DNA from: Circinella minor
Lineage: Eukaryota; Mucoromycota; Mucoromycetes; Mucorales; Lichtheimiaceae
DNA length: 64,000 bases
Direction of reading: 5' to 3'
NCBI GenBank assembly: GCA_016758965.1
Contig: JAEPRB010000169.1
Coordinates: forward strand, 1 to 64,000
The notes below the pieces were generated by a model, which was not told the DNA's origin, did not search any database, and was given only the letters and a program-made list of their open reading frames with translations. This document shows positions 50,665 to 63,916 of this stretch, in pieces. How positions within the stretch are numbered: the first letter of the stretch is position 1; every line of letters starts with the position of its first letter. The position numbers were made by a program, and so were the translations under genes.

Positions 50665-51399
50665 AATATGCGTATATGTGCTATACGCTGGTCAAAAAAG
50701 CAAACCATTAGAATGTTTATGAGAAGTTATGATCTTTTTTTTTTAATTTAATGACATATTCAGTAATAGTTTAAAGTCCTTCTCTACAATTTCTTACTGT
50801 CTTGAAGCCTATTGAAGCCTATTGTTAAAGGGATGTTGAAATCTTTGGATGTATCTTTTAAAAACGAGGTTTATAGTTTAACCTTTTCCGGCTCTTTTTA
50901 AAGATTTATTACAACCTTATCTTTTTCCTTATTAGAGAACTACTTATCTTTATTTGTAATAACCTCACAACAACTAAAATTTCATTTTAAACAAACATAA
51001 AGTAATTATTTGGTAAAAAAAAAAAAATCAAAGGGCATAATAATAATAATTATTATTATTATTATTCAAAAATAAGATAATAACAATATAAAATAAGGGG
51101 TCCTACAATTTGGATGTGTAGGTGAAATAAAAGGGTATGTTATATTACACCATTCACATTATTCATGTCAAAAAGAGAAAGGGAACAAAAGGATGCAATA
51201 AAAAAAGTCTGTCTGTATAACAAAGGAAAAAAAAAAGAAACTAGTATAGCAAGTGTAAAAAATTAAGAAGATATACAATGAAAAAGAGATAAAAAGATAT
51301 GAAGGGGAAAAAATCAAAAATAATATGTATGCAATAAATTAATGCTAAAAAAAGAAGTAAAAAAATAATATTTATAATGTAAATAAAAGAAAGAGAAAA

Positions 51400-54300
51400 T
51401 TACCAGTACATGACTCCTGAAGAATCTCTACTAGTTTCATTAATATCATTCTGTTGAGGTTGTTGTCGACTACTCGTACTACTACTACTACTACTTGTTG
51501 TATTGGTAGCGGCTCCTGTTCCTGCCAGGCCTATACCAAAACCAGTCGGACCAGAAGGATCTGGTGTTGCACCTAAGTAATGTAGTAATGCAAGTTCTCT
51601 TGGAGGTGTCAGATTGGATACACCTGATAGTACATCAACTGTATCATCTGTGTGAATCAGATGTTTGTTATTGCTGAGCGGGTTCGGCCTTTCTTGAATC
51701 GGACTTTCTTGTTGCTGCTGCGGTTGCGATTGTTGCTGTGAGCGAGACTGTTGTTGTTGCACAGGTGCAAATTCATGTGATGGTATTAATGGTTGCTGAT
51801 GTTGGGATGGTGGTGATCCCGTTGATACCGGTTGTTGTGGAAATTCCCCATTAGTATTACCATTATATTCAGGATTATTCATTTGTGCAGCTCCCAAATA
51901 ATTATTCCATTCATTCATATCCATTGATGGCGGTACACCCCAAAACGCAGCTCCTAACGGATCAAATTGTTGATGTGCAGCTGGACCTGGAATGGTTCCT
52001 GGAGCAGCAAATGGATCGACTGTTGGTGCTGTTGACCCATATGTATTTGATACTGGTAACCATTGTCCTGATAACGAATAACCAAAATTATTATTACTCT
52101 CATTGTTATTGATGCTATTATTGAGCACACCGGACGATCGAGAAAATGTAGGTGTAAGACGACCATCACCATTATTATTGTTCATCCACCCACCTTGATT
52201 GGTACTGGTGGTGCTACTGTTACTCGTAGGGGGTTGTTGTTGTTGTTGTTGTTGATGCTGATGCTGCAGCTGTTGCTGTTGCTGTTGTAATAGGAGTCCT
52301 TGTTGCTTCTGCGGCCGTTGTTGTTGAGGTTCTTCTTTATTCTGATCTTCAGATAAATTTGAAAATGCCAGTGAAAGCGGTGGTGTTTGTATTCGATTCA
52401 CATTTTGATTGATATTTGCCGTTGTTGACCGTAAGTCCGTATCAAACGTCAAATTAATATCTCGAAGACCGGCGAGTTCACCGAGAATACTACAACTTCG
52501 TGACGCTGTACTCCAAGTTAGCTCGATCTCATCATAGGCGCGCATTATCTTGTTGATTTTCACCTTTGATTCAAATGATTTTTCCGAGTCCGCTGCAGTT
52601 GCTGATTTCATAAAAATAATAGCTGCTGTAAAAATATAATACACCGTAAAGTTGGAAACGTACCTGAGATTATTTTCAGATAACATGGTTGAAACGATAT
52701 CTAGGATGGAATTAGCGGCTGATATACAAATGTTATATGAGGGTAACGATGAAGATGATAAAGCTGATAAAGATGATGATGGGCCCGGAATAAATGGTCG
52801 ATGAAGCAAAATGACAGTTGTGTGATAAATCATATGTAATTGTGATACTGGAGAAGGTGGATCAGAGATATTTTCACCATTATCCCCGGACATATCAAAG
52901 CGTAAGGATGCCGGCATACTGTTGAACCAATTAGTTAATTGTTGATTAAGCGCGGATAAAACATGATCGATGTGTTGTGTTCCTGCATGATGTCGCGCCT
53001 TTGCATAATAAATATTTTTGAGCACGTGGCCAAGAATATCGCAGATCTTGATCAGCTGTATAAATGATTCTAGCAACGAAACCGGTGGTCGGACATCATT
53101 TTGTTCTTTACTGTTGTTAACACATATCTTTTGATCATCATCTACAGTCGGGAAAGGGACATCACAATCACGCTCTTCAAACACGGATGCACGTCCAAAT
53201 ATTGCACTGAATAGTCGATCAACAATAAAACAGCACCAGAATACACGCTTTCGTCGTTCCCGTTCATCTGGCGGGATATTCCAATGGTCACAATTGCGAT
53301 GTAATCCTAGATCTTGTGCCATTCGGAACGCCTATATACATGGCAAAAACTTCAGTTAATTTTTTTTCTTTTTTTTTTCAATTATTGTTCTCTCTCGAAA
53401 AAAAAAAAGAATATTCGCTTACAAGTCCACTATAAAGCCATGCTCGGGGTGAATTCATAGCACCATGTTGGTGACATGCCATCAACAAAAGGGCTTGTAC
53501 AGTAGATATTTTTGGTGTATCATAATAATCATCTAGCAACAATTTGGCTCGTTCAAAAAAGATATCGCCAGCTGTATCAGGAGAATTAGGGTCAGAACGC
53601 ACACGTAAATCTGGAGAAACTCGAGAAGCAATGGCATAGATGGCATTCAATAACAACGGCGAGATATTATCCGAGGGTGGGTCTATTGATGAATGTAATA
53701 AACGTTTATAAAACATTGGAAGTACAGGATAATAGTGCTTAAAGTAAATACGAATTAAATGCATCGACAAATCTCTAGGTGGTAATTCTAACTTGTCCAA
53801 AGGAGCTGATGGTTTGTTCAAAGTTGTCTTGATATGACCACAATTGGTTAAATGAAAAGCTCCATTTCGGTAGGCGCGACTGTTTTGAAGCAAATAGAAA
53901 CCCGAAGATCGACCTAGGTACCGTACTTGACCCGTTTCATCCATTGATAGTTGACCGTTGCTGTCGTCTATTACTGATCCTTCTGTCGGACTACTTGGTG
54001 TTAATTCTTCATGACCGAGTGTGGGGCTATCCATAAGCTGTGACGATGAAGCTGGTGAACCTGGTGGAGTAGGTCGAGAGATTTTCTTGGATTTTTTCGA
54101 ACGGATATTACTGCTACTGCTGCTGCTACTAGCGCCACTTGTGCTTTGCCATAAAAATGTTCGATTTTTATTACTTCCACGTCCACGTCGTACGGGTCGA
54201 GTACTGATCTGTTCACCTGTAGCGGTCTCAAGAGGCTGATGAAGTTCTGCTAAAACAGCTTGAGATCGCGGGTCTTCCGTATTCTCAGATATATCACTCA

Positions 54301-54768
54301 ATATTTGTTCCAGTTTGTGCAGTCGATTTTCAATTGCTTCAATATAACCTTTGGGTGGACCACGCTAATTGAATTGATGAAATAATTAGTCATTGATAAT
54401 CTTTACATGAGGCGTAGAACCAAAAAGACCGCTAGCACAGAAATGTAGAAAAAGAGAGAGAGTAGTAGATAATTATACCTTCTTGGTCGTATCGTTATAA
54501 CTACATTCTAGACTGAACGCTTGACAATTACTACAAACTGGGCTAAGTCCATCGCATTTTATTTTTTTACGACGACAAAGATCACTATATTAAAACAAGG
54601 TACCAAAAAAAAAAAAATAATAGTAATTAGTCCCACGGTTCATTTGTAAGAATAAATAAGAGCGAAAAAAATAAGCTTCTTTTATTTTTCTAGGAATTAC
54701 AAAACTCACCACGCGCGGCTTACTCGTTGTCTCTTTGCAGCTTCTTCAGCTGTTTCGCCACTTGACAT
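51400..54768 (-). CDS. Zn2Cys6 transcription factor with fungal-specific regulatory domain
   Basis: Four exons (54710-54768, 54479-54584, 53423-54364, 51400-53331) join in phase to 1012 residues. The zinc cluster lies at residues 20-47 (RACDLCRRKKIKCDG, PVCSNC, SLECSY; CX2CX6CX6CX2CX6C), split by the first intron. It is followed by KKRGPPKGYIEAIENRLHKLE, the usual linker and dimerisation coiled coil. The middle holds a Fungal_trans domain: DLSMHLIRIYFKHYYPVLP, ALLLMACHQHGAM, AWLYSGLAFRMAQDLGLHR, then RRKRVFWCCFIVDRLFSAI and a DCDVPFP end. The architecture matches the XlnR/Thi1-like group of nuclear activators; the target pathway is unknown. The C-terminal about 350 residues are rich in Gln, Asn, Ser and Pro, a plausible activation region. 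The start ATG opens MSSGETAEEAAKRQR just before the cluster. Confidence 0.93.
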
Positions 54769-54962
54769 GATTTATTTTTTGATCCCAATTTCGCCCCACA
54801 CTCAAATGGAGGAAGAAATATTAAAAAGCGAGGAAAGAAAATAAAGGCAGGAAGAGAAAAGAAGGAAAAGAGTTTAGTGAACCAAAAGTAAAAGGGAGAG
54901 AGACCCGGTCTATAAAACTCAGAACAAAAAAAAAAGTATACTGAAAAAAGGATATGAGAGAG

Positions 54963-54993
<31 letters not shown>

Positions 54994-57900
54994 CATGAAC
55001 GAAAGTACATTTGTCACGTGATTCAATACCATAGAATTTCTTTGATAATTATAAAGAATAGAACAAAGGAATTTATAACTCGTTTTGATCGGGCAGTGCC
55101 GACTAGTATACTTCTTTTGCCACATGTCCTGATTACATGTTATGATATAATAAAAATATTTTTTAGAGCTTAAATACGCAACTAATACTCATTCTCCAGT
55201 ATCTGTTACACCATTTTTACATAAAAGGAAAAATAAAATCTTTTTTGGTTGTTTTTTCGTATCGGACTTTATTTGAGTTTTTTTTGATCTAATCAATCCG
55301 CCCCACCGGTTTGAATAATTTTGGTTTTAACTATAAAATAACTCACAATGTACCTATTACGCATTAGCGTAACTATGGTAACAAATAAGAAAAATCCAGA
55401 TCAAAGGATTGTTTGAATTATGATTTATATTCATTTCTTTTCAGTACTTGTAAAACGTACCTAATTTGATTATATAACTTGAAACATACATCACAGCCCG
55501 CTTTCCAATTAAAAAATATGTCAAATAAAGGGGCGCCCTCATTCTTTGATCCATATCCATATCCTTTCCAATTTCAATGTAAATAGCATATAATGAAAAA
55601 ATTCGTTATATTTTCAATTGCTCGTGATATATAAAATAATAACTTTTTTCAACGTAATAAAAAAAAAGAGCTCGTGGGAGTATTTTATATATGTTGTAAT
55701 AAGTCAACCAACTATGATTACTTTTATAATATATTTAATTAAATAAATGAACAAGGTGTAAGTTATATTATTGCCAAGAAGTTTTAATATCTAAACCAAT
55801 CAAATGATTATTTATTTTCGCTCAAAAAAAAAAAATCGTCGTTAATCCATTTTTTTCTCTGAGTCAACGGAATAATAACAGTATTTCCCCGAGCCGATTC
55901 ATGATCTCAGATTTATAGTACGACTGCTTGTATATACATTATTTAGTAGTACCATTTTATATGCAATGCGTTATAGCTAGGAATTTGGGATTGTTTATGT
56001 TTATACACTTTTTCATAAACAGATTATTCTTTTTTATTTTGTTTACAAATATTTACTGACGACAAAAATTCCTCTTTTTTTTTTTGCTGCGAGAGTGGGA
56101 AATTACATAAAAAGCAACCAAACATCTGACTGACTTTGTCCTTGAACATATTCAATTTATTTTTTTATGTCCATACAACAAATAAACAACCTCCTTAAAA
56201 AAACCTTGAAAGGCACACATAATCATAATTTAGATAGTAATAACCTCTAATTGACTACACACGTGCACTTAATTATATAGTATACTCTATCTATATATGA
56301 TTGATATTGGTTCCTCAAAACGGATATATACGGAAAGTAGAAGAAAAAAGATGCAATAATAATAAGAAATCAACGCCACATGCATCATACTAGTATAGCA
56401 TATGCCTAAAACAAGATACTCAATTAATTTTGTATTTGTCTTTTTTTCTTCTGGTCATATGTTGGCTGTATTATAAGTAATTCCTTTTTTTTTTTATAAA
56501 AATGTATTGGTATTTTCTGTTACAAAAGTGAATTATAATAATATATGATACTCATAAACATACCAGTTTCCACATTTCATTACCTTTGTGATTCTAAATC
56601 ATTTACGAAAAGAATGAACATATAGAAAATCACGTTTTTTAATCTGTATACAATAAAGTATATATTTGTCTTCATTCGCTTACACGTTGACTGCGTTTGC
56701 TGCTATTTAGGATATGTAGTACAGGAAGTTCCCGTGATAGTCATTTTTATGTTACACGGGTGCTCGGATCTCCCCCTGCTTAAACGCACCTCTAATACTT
56801 AAGCCCCACCACCAAAACTGGCTTCTGATAATAATGAATATTTCAATTCCGTCGTACATATTTGATTGTTTTTCTACTTCGGTCAGGTAGATATTATAGT
56901 CATTTCATTTCAAGAGAAAGCTTGCCATTTTAATGAGTTACTTATCTTGTCCAAGAAGAAATAAAGAAACATAAACTCAGTAGTATAATATTTTAATTCT
57001 AGATCAGATTAGCTGTCAATCTCAATTTCTATTGGTATGTTAAAAGAAAAAAAAAGTTAGGCTGCTAAACCGTACCCATTAACAGTTTTTTATATGAATT
57101 CCAGGTACTGTATATAGTCATCCAAAATATTAAGACTACTGCTGCCATAGAGGAAAAAAGAAAACGGTTATTAAATACATATAAAATACATGTATTTGAA
57201 ATCTCAATAATGTCTGTTTTTGTTGCTAAAAATTAAACGATACGACTTTCTTCATGTAAAAAATTAATTTTGATGATTGTGTGACAACAGAGTTGTCAGT
57301 TTTTTAGAGTTTTTAGCTTCCACTCCTGAATACGTCTTTCACGATGCAGGCTTTCAAAGATAAAATATCCGAGAAGTCCGTGATCACAGCAAAGACACTT
57401 TTACAATCTCACTACCCGGTTTACGGAGACTTCCGTAAATAAAAGGAAGGTAATTTATGCAGAGCTGCTGTCGGAGGAACGAAATAAATTAAACGTGCGT
57501 CCGGTTTTTAACATTATTCTTATTACCGCTTTTTGGTTGATTTCGTCGATTGATAGCCCTCATGGCTAATTTATTATGATATATTAAATGTTCTCTGTTT
57601 AACAATAATGTTTAGGATGATGATGATAGTAATCGATATCAACTCGATATTTTATAGCTATTATTAACTTCTATATGTAGATAATCATATCATATAAAAA
57701 TTATTACTCATATTCTTATAGTTAACTATTCCGAAAATAGGACATGTGAAGGGGATACTATGTTCAGTGTGATACGGCGGAGCCAATAAGAACTCGAGAA
57801 TATTGCTAGTACAGTAGTAATAAGTTGAAGTTTGCTGATGTTGCGTGGAAGTCCATAATAAATCTGTCTGAACATATTACGGTGAAGATCTTTGCCAATT

Positions 57901-58735
57901 CCTATGAGCATTTCAGTTAATAAAGTTGGTCAAGCTATACTTCATCTAAGCTCACCTTGTACCAAAAGTAATCCACGCTCATATCATGTCAAAAGAGCAT
58001 TTTAAATGATAAGCTCTACTAAATTTAGTAGCAATAATTATTAGTTTTTGTCATTAAATATCAATTCACGGTATTATCATAGCTGACCAAAATGAAAACG
58101 TATACAAATGATGATACTTCTAGCGGCTGGCACTAGAGTACAGTACCAACAAGAATTATCATAGTAGTACGTAGTGTCCATGTACAATGCGTTTACAGTT
58201 ACATCAATTTGATCTATTCAAAAAATTAAATTGATAAAACTACTCTATAGATGAAGTAAACACAGTAACGTCATGCTAATTACAATTGTTGTTAACTTAA
58301 AAAAGTATCAAGTTAAATAAAGTGGTGTTGTTCACATTTTTTTTTTGTAAAGTTATCTGTACGTTGAGACTTCTTCTTTAATTTTAAAAAAGTTACGAGG
58401 AGTGCATATTCAAATCCAGTGGACATTTTCCTTCCAGTCAAAAATTGCCATTCCTTCTGGTAGTTCATTATAGCGATTATTCCCTACTTAGAATAAAATA
58501 TCTAATGGATTTAATTAAATGAATCGTCATTTACTGCGCCTCCCTTTCCAAATTCAATATAGTATCCAAAGTAGAAACATTATTCTTATAATAAAATGAT
58601 ATGTCATGATAAACTATTAATAAGTAATTGATATATCATTTATATATTCCTTATTTCTTATTCACTATCATATATAAACCAAGCAACGCTACTATTTTTC
58701 TTTTTTCTATAAATAAATTTTCTCTTCAGTCAAAA
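54769..58735. other. Intergenic region
   Basis: The left end is the 5' flank of the Zn2Cys6 gene and contains an (AC)14 microsatellite at 54966-54993. The right end is the 5' flank of the F-box gene. A short coding-like island on the + strand at 57344-57442 (MQAFKDKISEKSVITAKTLL, 32 codons then stop) ends in a perfect palindrome at 57420-57439. Otherwise A+T-rich with nothing recognisable. Confidence 0.55.
57420..57439. repeat. Perfect 8-base palindromic arms
   Basis: TTTACGGA and TCCGTAAA are exact complements around a 4-base spacer. Could be a dimeric protein-binding site or a hairpin; it overlaps the end of a 32-codon coding-like island. Confidence 0.6.
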
Positions 58736-60423
58736 ATGGAATTTCTTAAAAACATTCAAGAGGTCATCCATTCAGTCCAAAATATTTCTTTAAGCTCTTC
58801 TTCACAAGTACGTCAAAGCAGTTATAGTTAGAATAGTCTACATCACGGCTAGTATACTGATTTCACACAATATATTTCATATTATTTTGTCCATAAAAAA
58901 ATGTTATCGTAAAAACAATAGCAATCATGGGACGGTTATTACTACGACAACCAAGAACAAAGGTTGTGTAATAAAATTTTACTTTTTCCAAACGAAATTA
59001 TGAATGACATTTCTAAACACTTGTCAAAACGGGATTACAAGCAATGTATGCTTGTCTGCAAGTCATGGTTTTTTCGTTTTTTTGGGATTACCTATGGTCA
59101 GATTATTTTTACGCAGCTTGAACAAATCAACCAGTTTAACTCACTTATCAAGCACGCCAAGTCATGCCTTTTTAAAGCTGCTTCTATTATGGTCATGACA
59201 GACTCTGTAACAAATCTGTCGCTTAATGAAGTAGAAAGCCCACTTGGATATGCATACTCAGATCTGGATTATCAAAGCGAAGTTATTCAAGTTCTTAATA
59301 TTCTTCGGAATATACAAGTGTTAAATCTGTCTTGGATTCAAGTTCACTCTATTTCATCTTCCGTTCGTGAAACGAGTGTGAGCGACAACCACTACGATGG
59401 CAGTTGCAGCAGCACCACAGTATGGCCTCATATCAGACAACTACGCTGGTTAAAAATTTCCAAAAGAATTTTGACTACTTCACAACATTTAATATGCAAT
59501 CACTAATGATGACATATTCGAGTCGACACAACCTTACAACTATCAGCAACGCATTTGAAAGCCCGGAGTATGTATTGGATTTATTACGAGGATTCCCATT
59601 GCTAGAATCTTTCACGTTAGCATTTACTGCAAGCGAAGATAGACGGTGGATTGGGATAGAATATTTGGACTATATTCATCAGCTATGTCCTCGATTGCAT
59701 ACATTCAAACTGGATAATGCTCCATTATATGTAACAAAATTGTCTGATCAAGAATCTACTGATACATTTGTAAATTCAGATACGCAGAAAATGCAGCACT
59801 TGGAGCTTAGAAGTCCCGTGTTCTATGATTTTGAACAATTCTTTTTGTTTCATACTTATGTCACATACAAATATAAGTCAATTTTGTCACTTACAGCATA
59901 CAACATCCGCATAACAACCATTCGTGATAACAACAACAGCAGCAATACTATTTCTGCTGCTTCGCTACCACTTGAAAAACAATTATCAAAGCCACCGTCA
60001 ACCATTTGGGAAAATCTCGAAGAGCTGAAATTTATGGGTATACGTTCAAGTAGCGCGATATCAGTCTGTAAGGCAATTATTCAAGAAGCCGGTAAAAATG
60101 GAAAATTGACATATATTTTTATGTCTGGTAAATATGTACACAAGAATAAGGTGCATCCAATCGTAGTGAACTTAGCATGGATTCGAGAGTTCTGCCCATA
60201 TCTCAAAACACTTGATATGAATTATATTTCATTACTAAACAGTGATGTATATTATCTGGATGATGACATTTTGTTTGATGATAACGGCAGCCAACCTGTT
60301 TGCCAGGGTACCCTTTTCAGAAAATTATGTCTGAGACGTGGCACAAACACCTCCACTTGGAATGTTCAAGCATGCAAGTTTGAGCGGAAAAGTACTAGTA
60401 TTAAAGCCATTGTTGCTGATTAG
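58736..60423 (+). CDS. F-box protein, interrupted by a one-base frameshift
   Basis: Exon 1 (58736-58807, MEFLKNIQEVIHSVQNISL) joins in phase to exon 2 starting at 58922. An F-box follows at about residues 45-85: LLFPNEIMNDISKHLSKRDYKQ then CMLVCKSW. F-box proteins recruit substrates to SCF ubiquitin ligases; Mucorales carry many with leucine-rich C-terminal regions like this one (LNLSWIQV, RQLRWLKIS, LRGFPLLESFTLAF, LCPRLHTFKL, LEELKFMGI, FCPYLKTLDM). The first frame ends at a stop near 59504, but its sensible sequence passes into another frame between about 59450 and 59470, within A and T runs. The second frame then runs cleanly to the stop at 60421-60423. An intron cannot bridge the change in phase, so a missing base (sequencing error or real mutation) is the best explanation. 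About 540 residues if intact. Confidence 0.75.
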
Positions 60424-61146
60424 TAATCATTTACCATATATGCTTATCAAGTGTTACTTATGTCAATATCAATAAAAAATAAATAAAACTGAAAAAGATA
60501 AAAAATGAAAGATTATTATATATTACGCTACGTATTGTATTTATTTATTGATAAAACAAATTGAAACGGCAGAAGATCGATACTAGTCATAAGAAGTTTT
60601 AAAATTTCTTGAAGACAAGAATATTATTGGTTTTATGTAATCGAACATTCTAATTTTCTAATTATGTTTGAAACAGAGAAGCATAAATAGATGGTAGCAT
60701 TCATTGTTATTTCTCCGTGCTCATAGAAGTTACTTATTCTACTAGGATATAGACGAAACCTTCACTATAAAGATAGATAGTATCATGCTGTTGGGGGATT
60801 GTAAGATAATAAAGAAATATAGAATGATTGGTTGATTGTATGAGTGAAGAAGAAGAAACCTTATATTTACATAATATCAACGAGTGTATGTTTTCTGTAT
60901 ATAAATATATATATATATATATTAATATGTCCATACATATACATTTATAGACATCAAGTTGCCTGTATTATATATGTAGAGCGACAAACGGAAAAGTTTC
61001 GACCTTCACTTACCGCAGGTCAACTTATATATTATGCTGCGATAATATTGATATATTGTAACGTATAAAAATTGAAAACATTTTTATACCAACATCATCA
61101 CCATCATTATTATAATTATTATTCTTATCAGTATTATTTGTATTAC

Positions 61147-61266
61147 CGTTATAGCATCACAAACAGTCAAATTACGTGATCTACGTGGTGCATGCAACGA
61201 CACATTTATGTCGAAGCTACGACAAAGCAATGACAGATTGGGGTCATTGCAAATAGCATAAATAGC
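61147..61266 (-). pseudogene. Orphan exon-like segment, 40 codons
   Basis: Bounded by a TTTTAG acceptor and a GTAATA donor on the minus strand, exactly 120 bases without a stop, and with a protein-like composition (AIYAICNDPNLSLLC then FDINVSLHAPRRSRN). The surrounding sequence is extremely A+T-rich and I found no other exons. It is probably what is left of a decayed gene or transposon. Confidence 0.35.
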
Positions 61267-63404
61267 CTAAAATAATTTCAAATAAATCTTCTCTTCAGTT
61301 CTATCTTTAATTTTTAAATCTTTTAGTCTTTTAATAATTATATAATTGGCCTAGAAATAGCTTTCTTTGAGCATAAAATTTCTTAAATTCATTATAAGAT
61401 TTCTCTTTTGTGGATTCAGACGTAATATTCCTGAATAAGAACTCCCCCCACAACTCAAATTTCTATTCTATTTCACACAATTTATTATTCAGATACAACT
61501 ACATAGTGCATTATTTCTTCTTTATTTTATATCCTTATACAAAGTACTTCAATTACATATTGAACGCTTCAACATGTTAGGAGCTCGGACGCAGGTTCTA
61601 TAATATTTAGTCTTATTATTCATTTGACTGTATATAAACATAACTGTTAATGAGTCATTATTTAAAAGCGCATAATAAACTTCCAACCCTTAACAAATGG
61701 GACCAATATAACTATGTTAACAGAGTAAAAAAAAAATATTCGATCACAGTTGCACAATTACTCATTTTCTAATATTACTGAAAAATGGTCAGTGGTATTT
61801 TTGTCGTCATTGCTTAGCAACTTTTACTAATTCGGCTAAGCAGTAATAAAAAAAAACTGGTATTTTATTATCTCCTTTAAAGCTTAATTTTTCGAGAAAA
61901 AAATTGCTCAGTATCATATCAAATAAGTGAAAAAAAAATAGATGGCATCGCAGTTTTTACTGACTCAATCCTGTACCATATTAATAAGAAAAATAACACA
62001 TACATTATTTCATTTAATTTGGAGTACTTATAATATCTATGCTATATATTATATTATACAGCATGTAACTATATATACTATAATTCTACTGTTTTATTCT
62101 ATTATTAGCATACTCTATATGCAGCTATAAAGTAAATGTGTTCGACTGTATACCTGCTATAAATTAATGACAGAAAAGGGGTTAGCTTACAAAAAAAAAA
62201 AAAAGGAAGAATCCAGATATGCACAAGAAAAAGTAATTGAAAAAGGATGAAGTAAGAAAGAGGAGAGAAGAAGGATGAGGAAGGAGAACATAAGAAGAAA
62301 GGAAGAATTAATATCATTTTTGACTGATCATGATGGTTCATACATACGCAGCTATGATGCACTGTGATTTTTATTATGTTTGTGCTGTGAGGGACCTTCC
62401 TTATTTTGCCACTGATATTTTTTTTTGGACTAATGTGACATTTTTATATGACTTCTGATACACTCCTTGTGCTCAATCTTTTTACAAATATTATAACAAG
62501 CTTTCAATCAAACAATTCTCCTTATTAATCTTTTATTTTTACTCTTTACCTGCCTGTTGTTTATTCCCGTGACATAATTATAACAACGGCTATTAATACA
62601 ATTTTCGTTTCTTATTCTTTTGGAGATTTCTTCCGTATTTTGGCGGTGAATTATAGTTTATATGTAATTGCTACGAGTCAAAATAAGAAAATACCAATAG
62701 ATAATTAAACTATTCATATTTGTATCCAACCAAAGAAGTTACTATATATGTACAAAATCGTATGGAGCAGGAAAAGAGAATTATAAATCAACACACCGTT
62801 GCATAACATATATAATAATGATGAATGCTTGTTTTTTATTGAGGGTAAAAGTTTGCGAGATAAAAAAAAAACAGCGTTTGCTATCTAGTGATTTATATTA
62901 TCTACGATTCGTACCGTTGACTATCCAACAAATTATATGAAAAACGAGATGATAATATTCAATGTGGTAACAAATATAGTAACACTGATTAGCTTTAAGT
63001 GACAAAAGTATCGTAATAGTAGAAAGTAGTTACGGAGACAGTACAGTTGAGTAAAACTTATGTTGTCGATAATATATAACGAGGAGACCATAAAGCAACA
63101 TAGGTACCGTAATTTTTTATAAGAGGGGAATTAAGATCTTCCTCTCTTGTCTCCGCGAATCAATAAGGGAAAAGAGCAATGACGACGAAAAAGTAAAAGA
63201 AAAAGAAGGAGGAGGTTGGAATGAATAAAAAAATATAATTGACAATTATAATGGTAATATAATATAAAATAATTTATAATTATCACCATTGTTCCTTTGC
63301 ATTTTTTTATACTACATATGATGATACGTATACAAGTTTACTTTTGCTACGCGCGCGAGTGAAATTATTAAGAGGGGTTGACTAACGAAAACGGGAGTTA
63401 AAAA

Positions 63405-63450
63405 GTTGAAAAACCTGCAGTAATTAGTTATTTAGGCAGGTTTTCAAGTT
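63405..63450. repeat. Hairpin with about 14-base arms
   Basis: TTGAAAAACCTGC (from 63406) pairs with GCAGGTTTTCAA (63436-63447) with one bulged A, around a 17-base loop. The flanking bases on both sides keep partial complementarity. It lies about 470 bases beyond the stop of the partial gene at the window end. Confidence 0.6.
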
Positions 63451-63916
63451 GAATACATCTAGGAGTAAATTATACAGGGGGGAGAGAAATGAAAAAGCAA
63501 GTACATTTTTTGTAAATATAAAAAAAAATAAACACACAAACAATATAACAATATAAAAATACTATTTAATTGAATGAATCTTTTTTTTTTCATTAACTAT
63601 TAATAAAAGAAGAAAGATATTTATTAATAATTAATTCTATCTGTATGTGATTATCATTATATGTTAAGCGCTCTTGGAAGATTTAGAGAAGAAAATTTAC
63701 AAAAAGGATAATATGGGTTAATCATTATTAGAATAATAATAAAAAGATTAGTGATCGACAAGAGAATATTAAAGTTTTTGGGATATCAAAAAAATTAAGG
63801 TACTACTTTGAACTAATTTACTCTAACTCTAGTGTAGTATTATACAGAAGAATTATACATGGCATCCTTTCTTCTTATCCTTCTCTCTTCTTTCTACTTC
63901 AGTTGTATTGGATAGT

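Larger units (their letters stand above)
47296..51399. other. Convergent intergenic region with long homopolymers
   Basis: 3' flanks of CSC1 (left) and of the Zn2Cys6 gene (right). It includes a (TTA)n repeat at 47668-47705, an A38 run at 49761-49798, a T31 run at 50633-50663 and many short pyrimidine stretches. No recognisable gene; the frames in 48.1-49.9 kb are low complexity. Confidence 0.6.
60424..63916. other. Intergenic region with one orphan exon-like segment
   Basis: The left end is the 3' flank of the F-box gene. It contains an exon-like segment at 61147-61266 (minus) and a hairpin at 63405-63450, plus TA-rich repeats. The right end is the 3' flank of the gene leaving the window. 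Nothing else recognisable. Confidence 0.55.

Noticed and set aside
59419..59466. An intron joining the two F-box frames
   Set aside because: The GTATGG donor at 59419 and the AAAAG acceptor at 59466 leave incompatible phases and would remove the leucine-rich block WPHIRQLRWLKIS.
59404..60423. An independent 339-residue gene starting at 59404
   Set aside because: Its first residues are out of frame with the F-box exon, and its good sequence begins only after the homopolymer frame change; both halves make one F-box/LRR protein.
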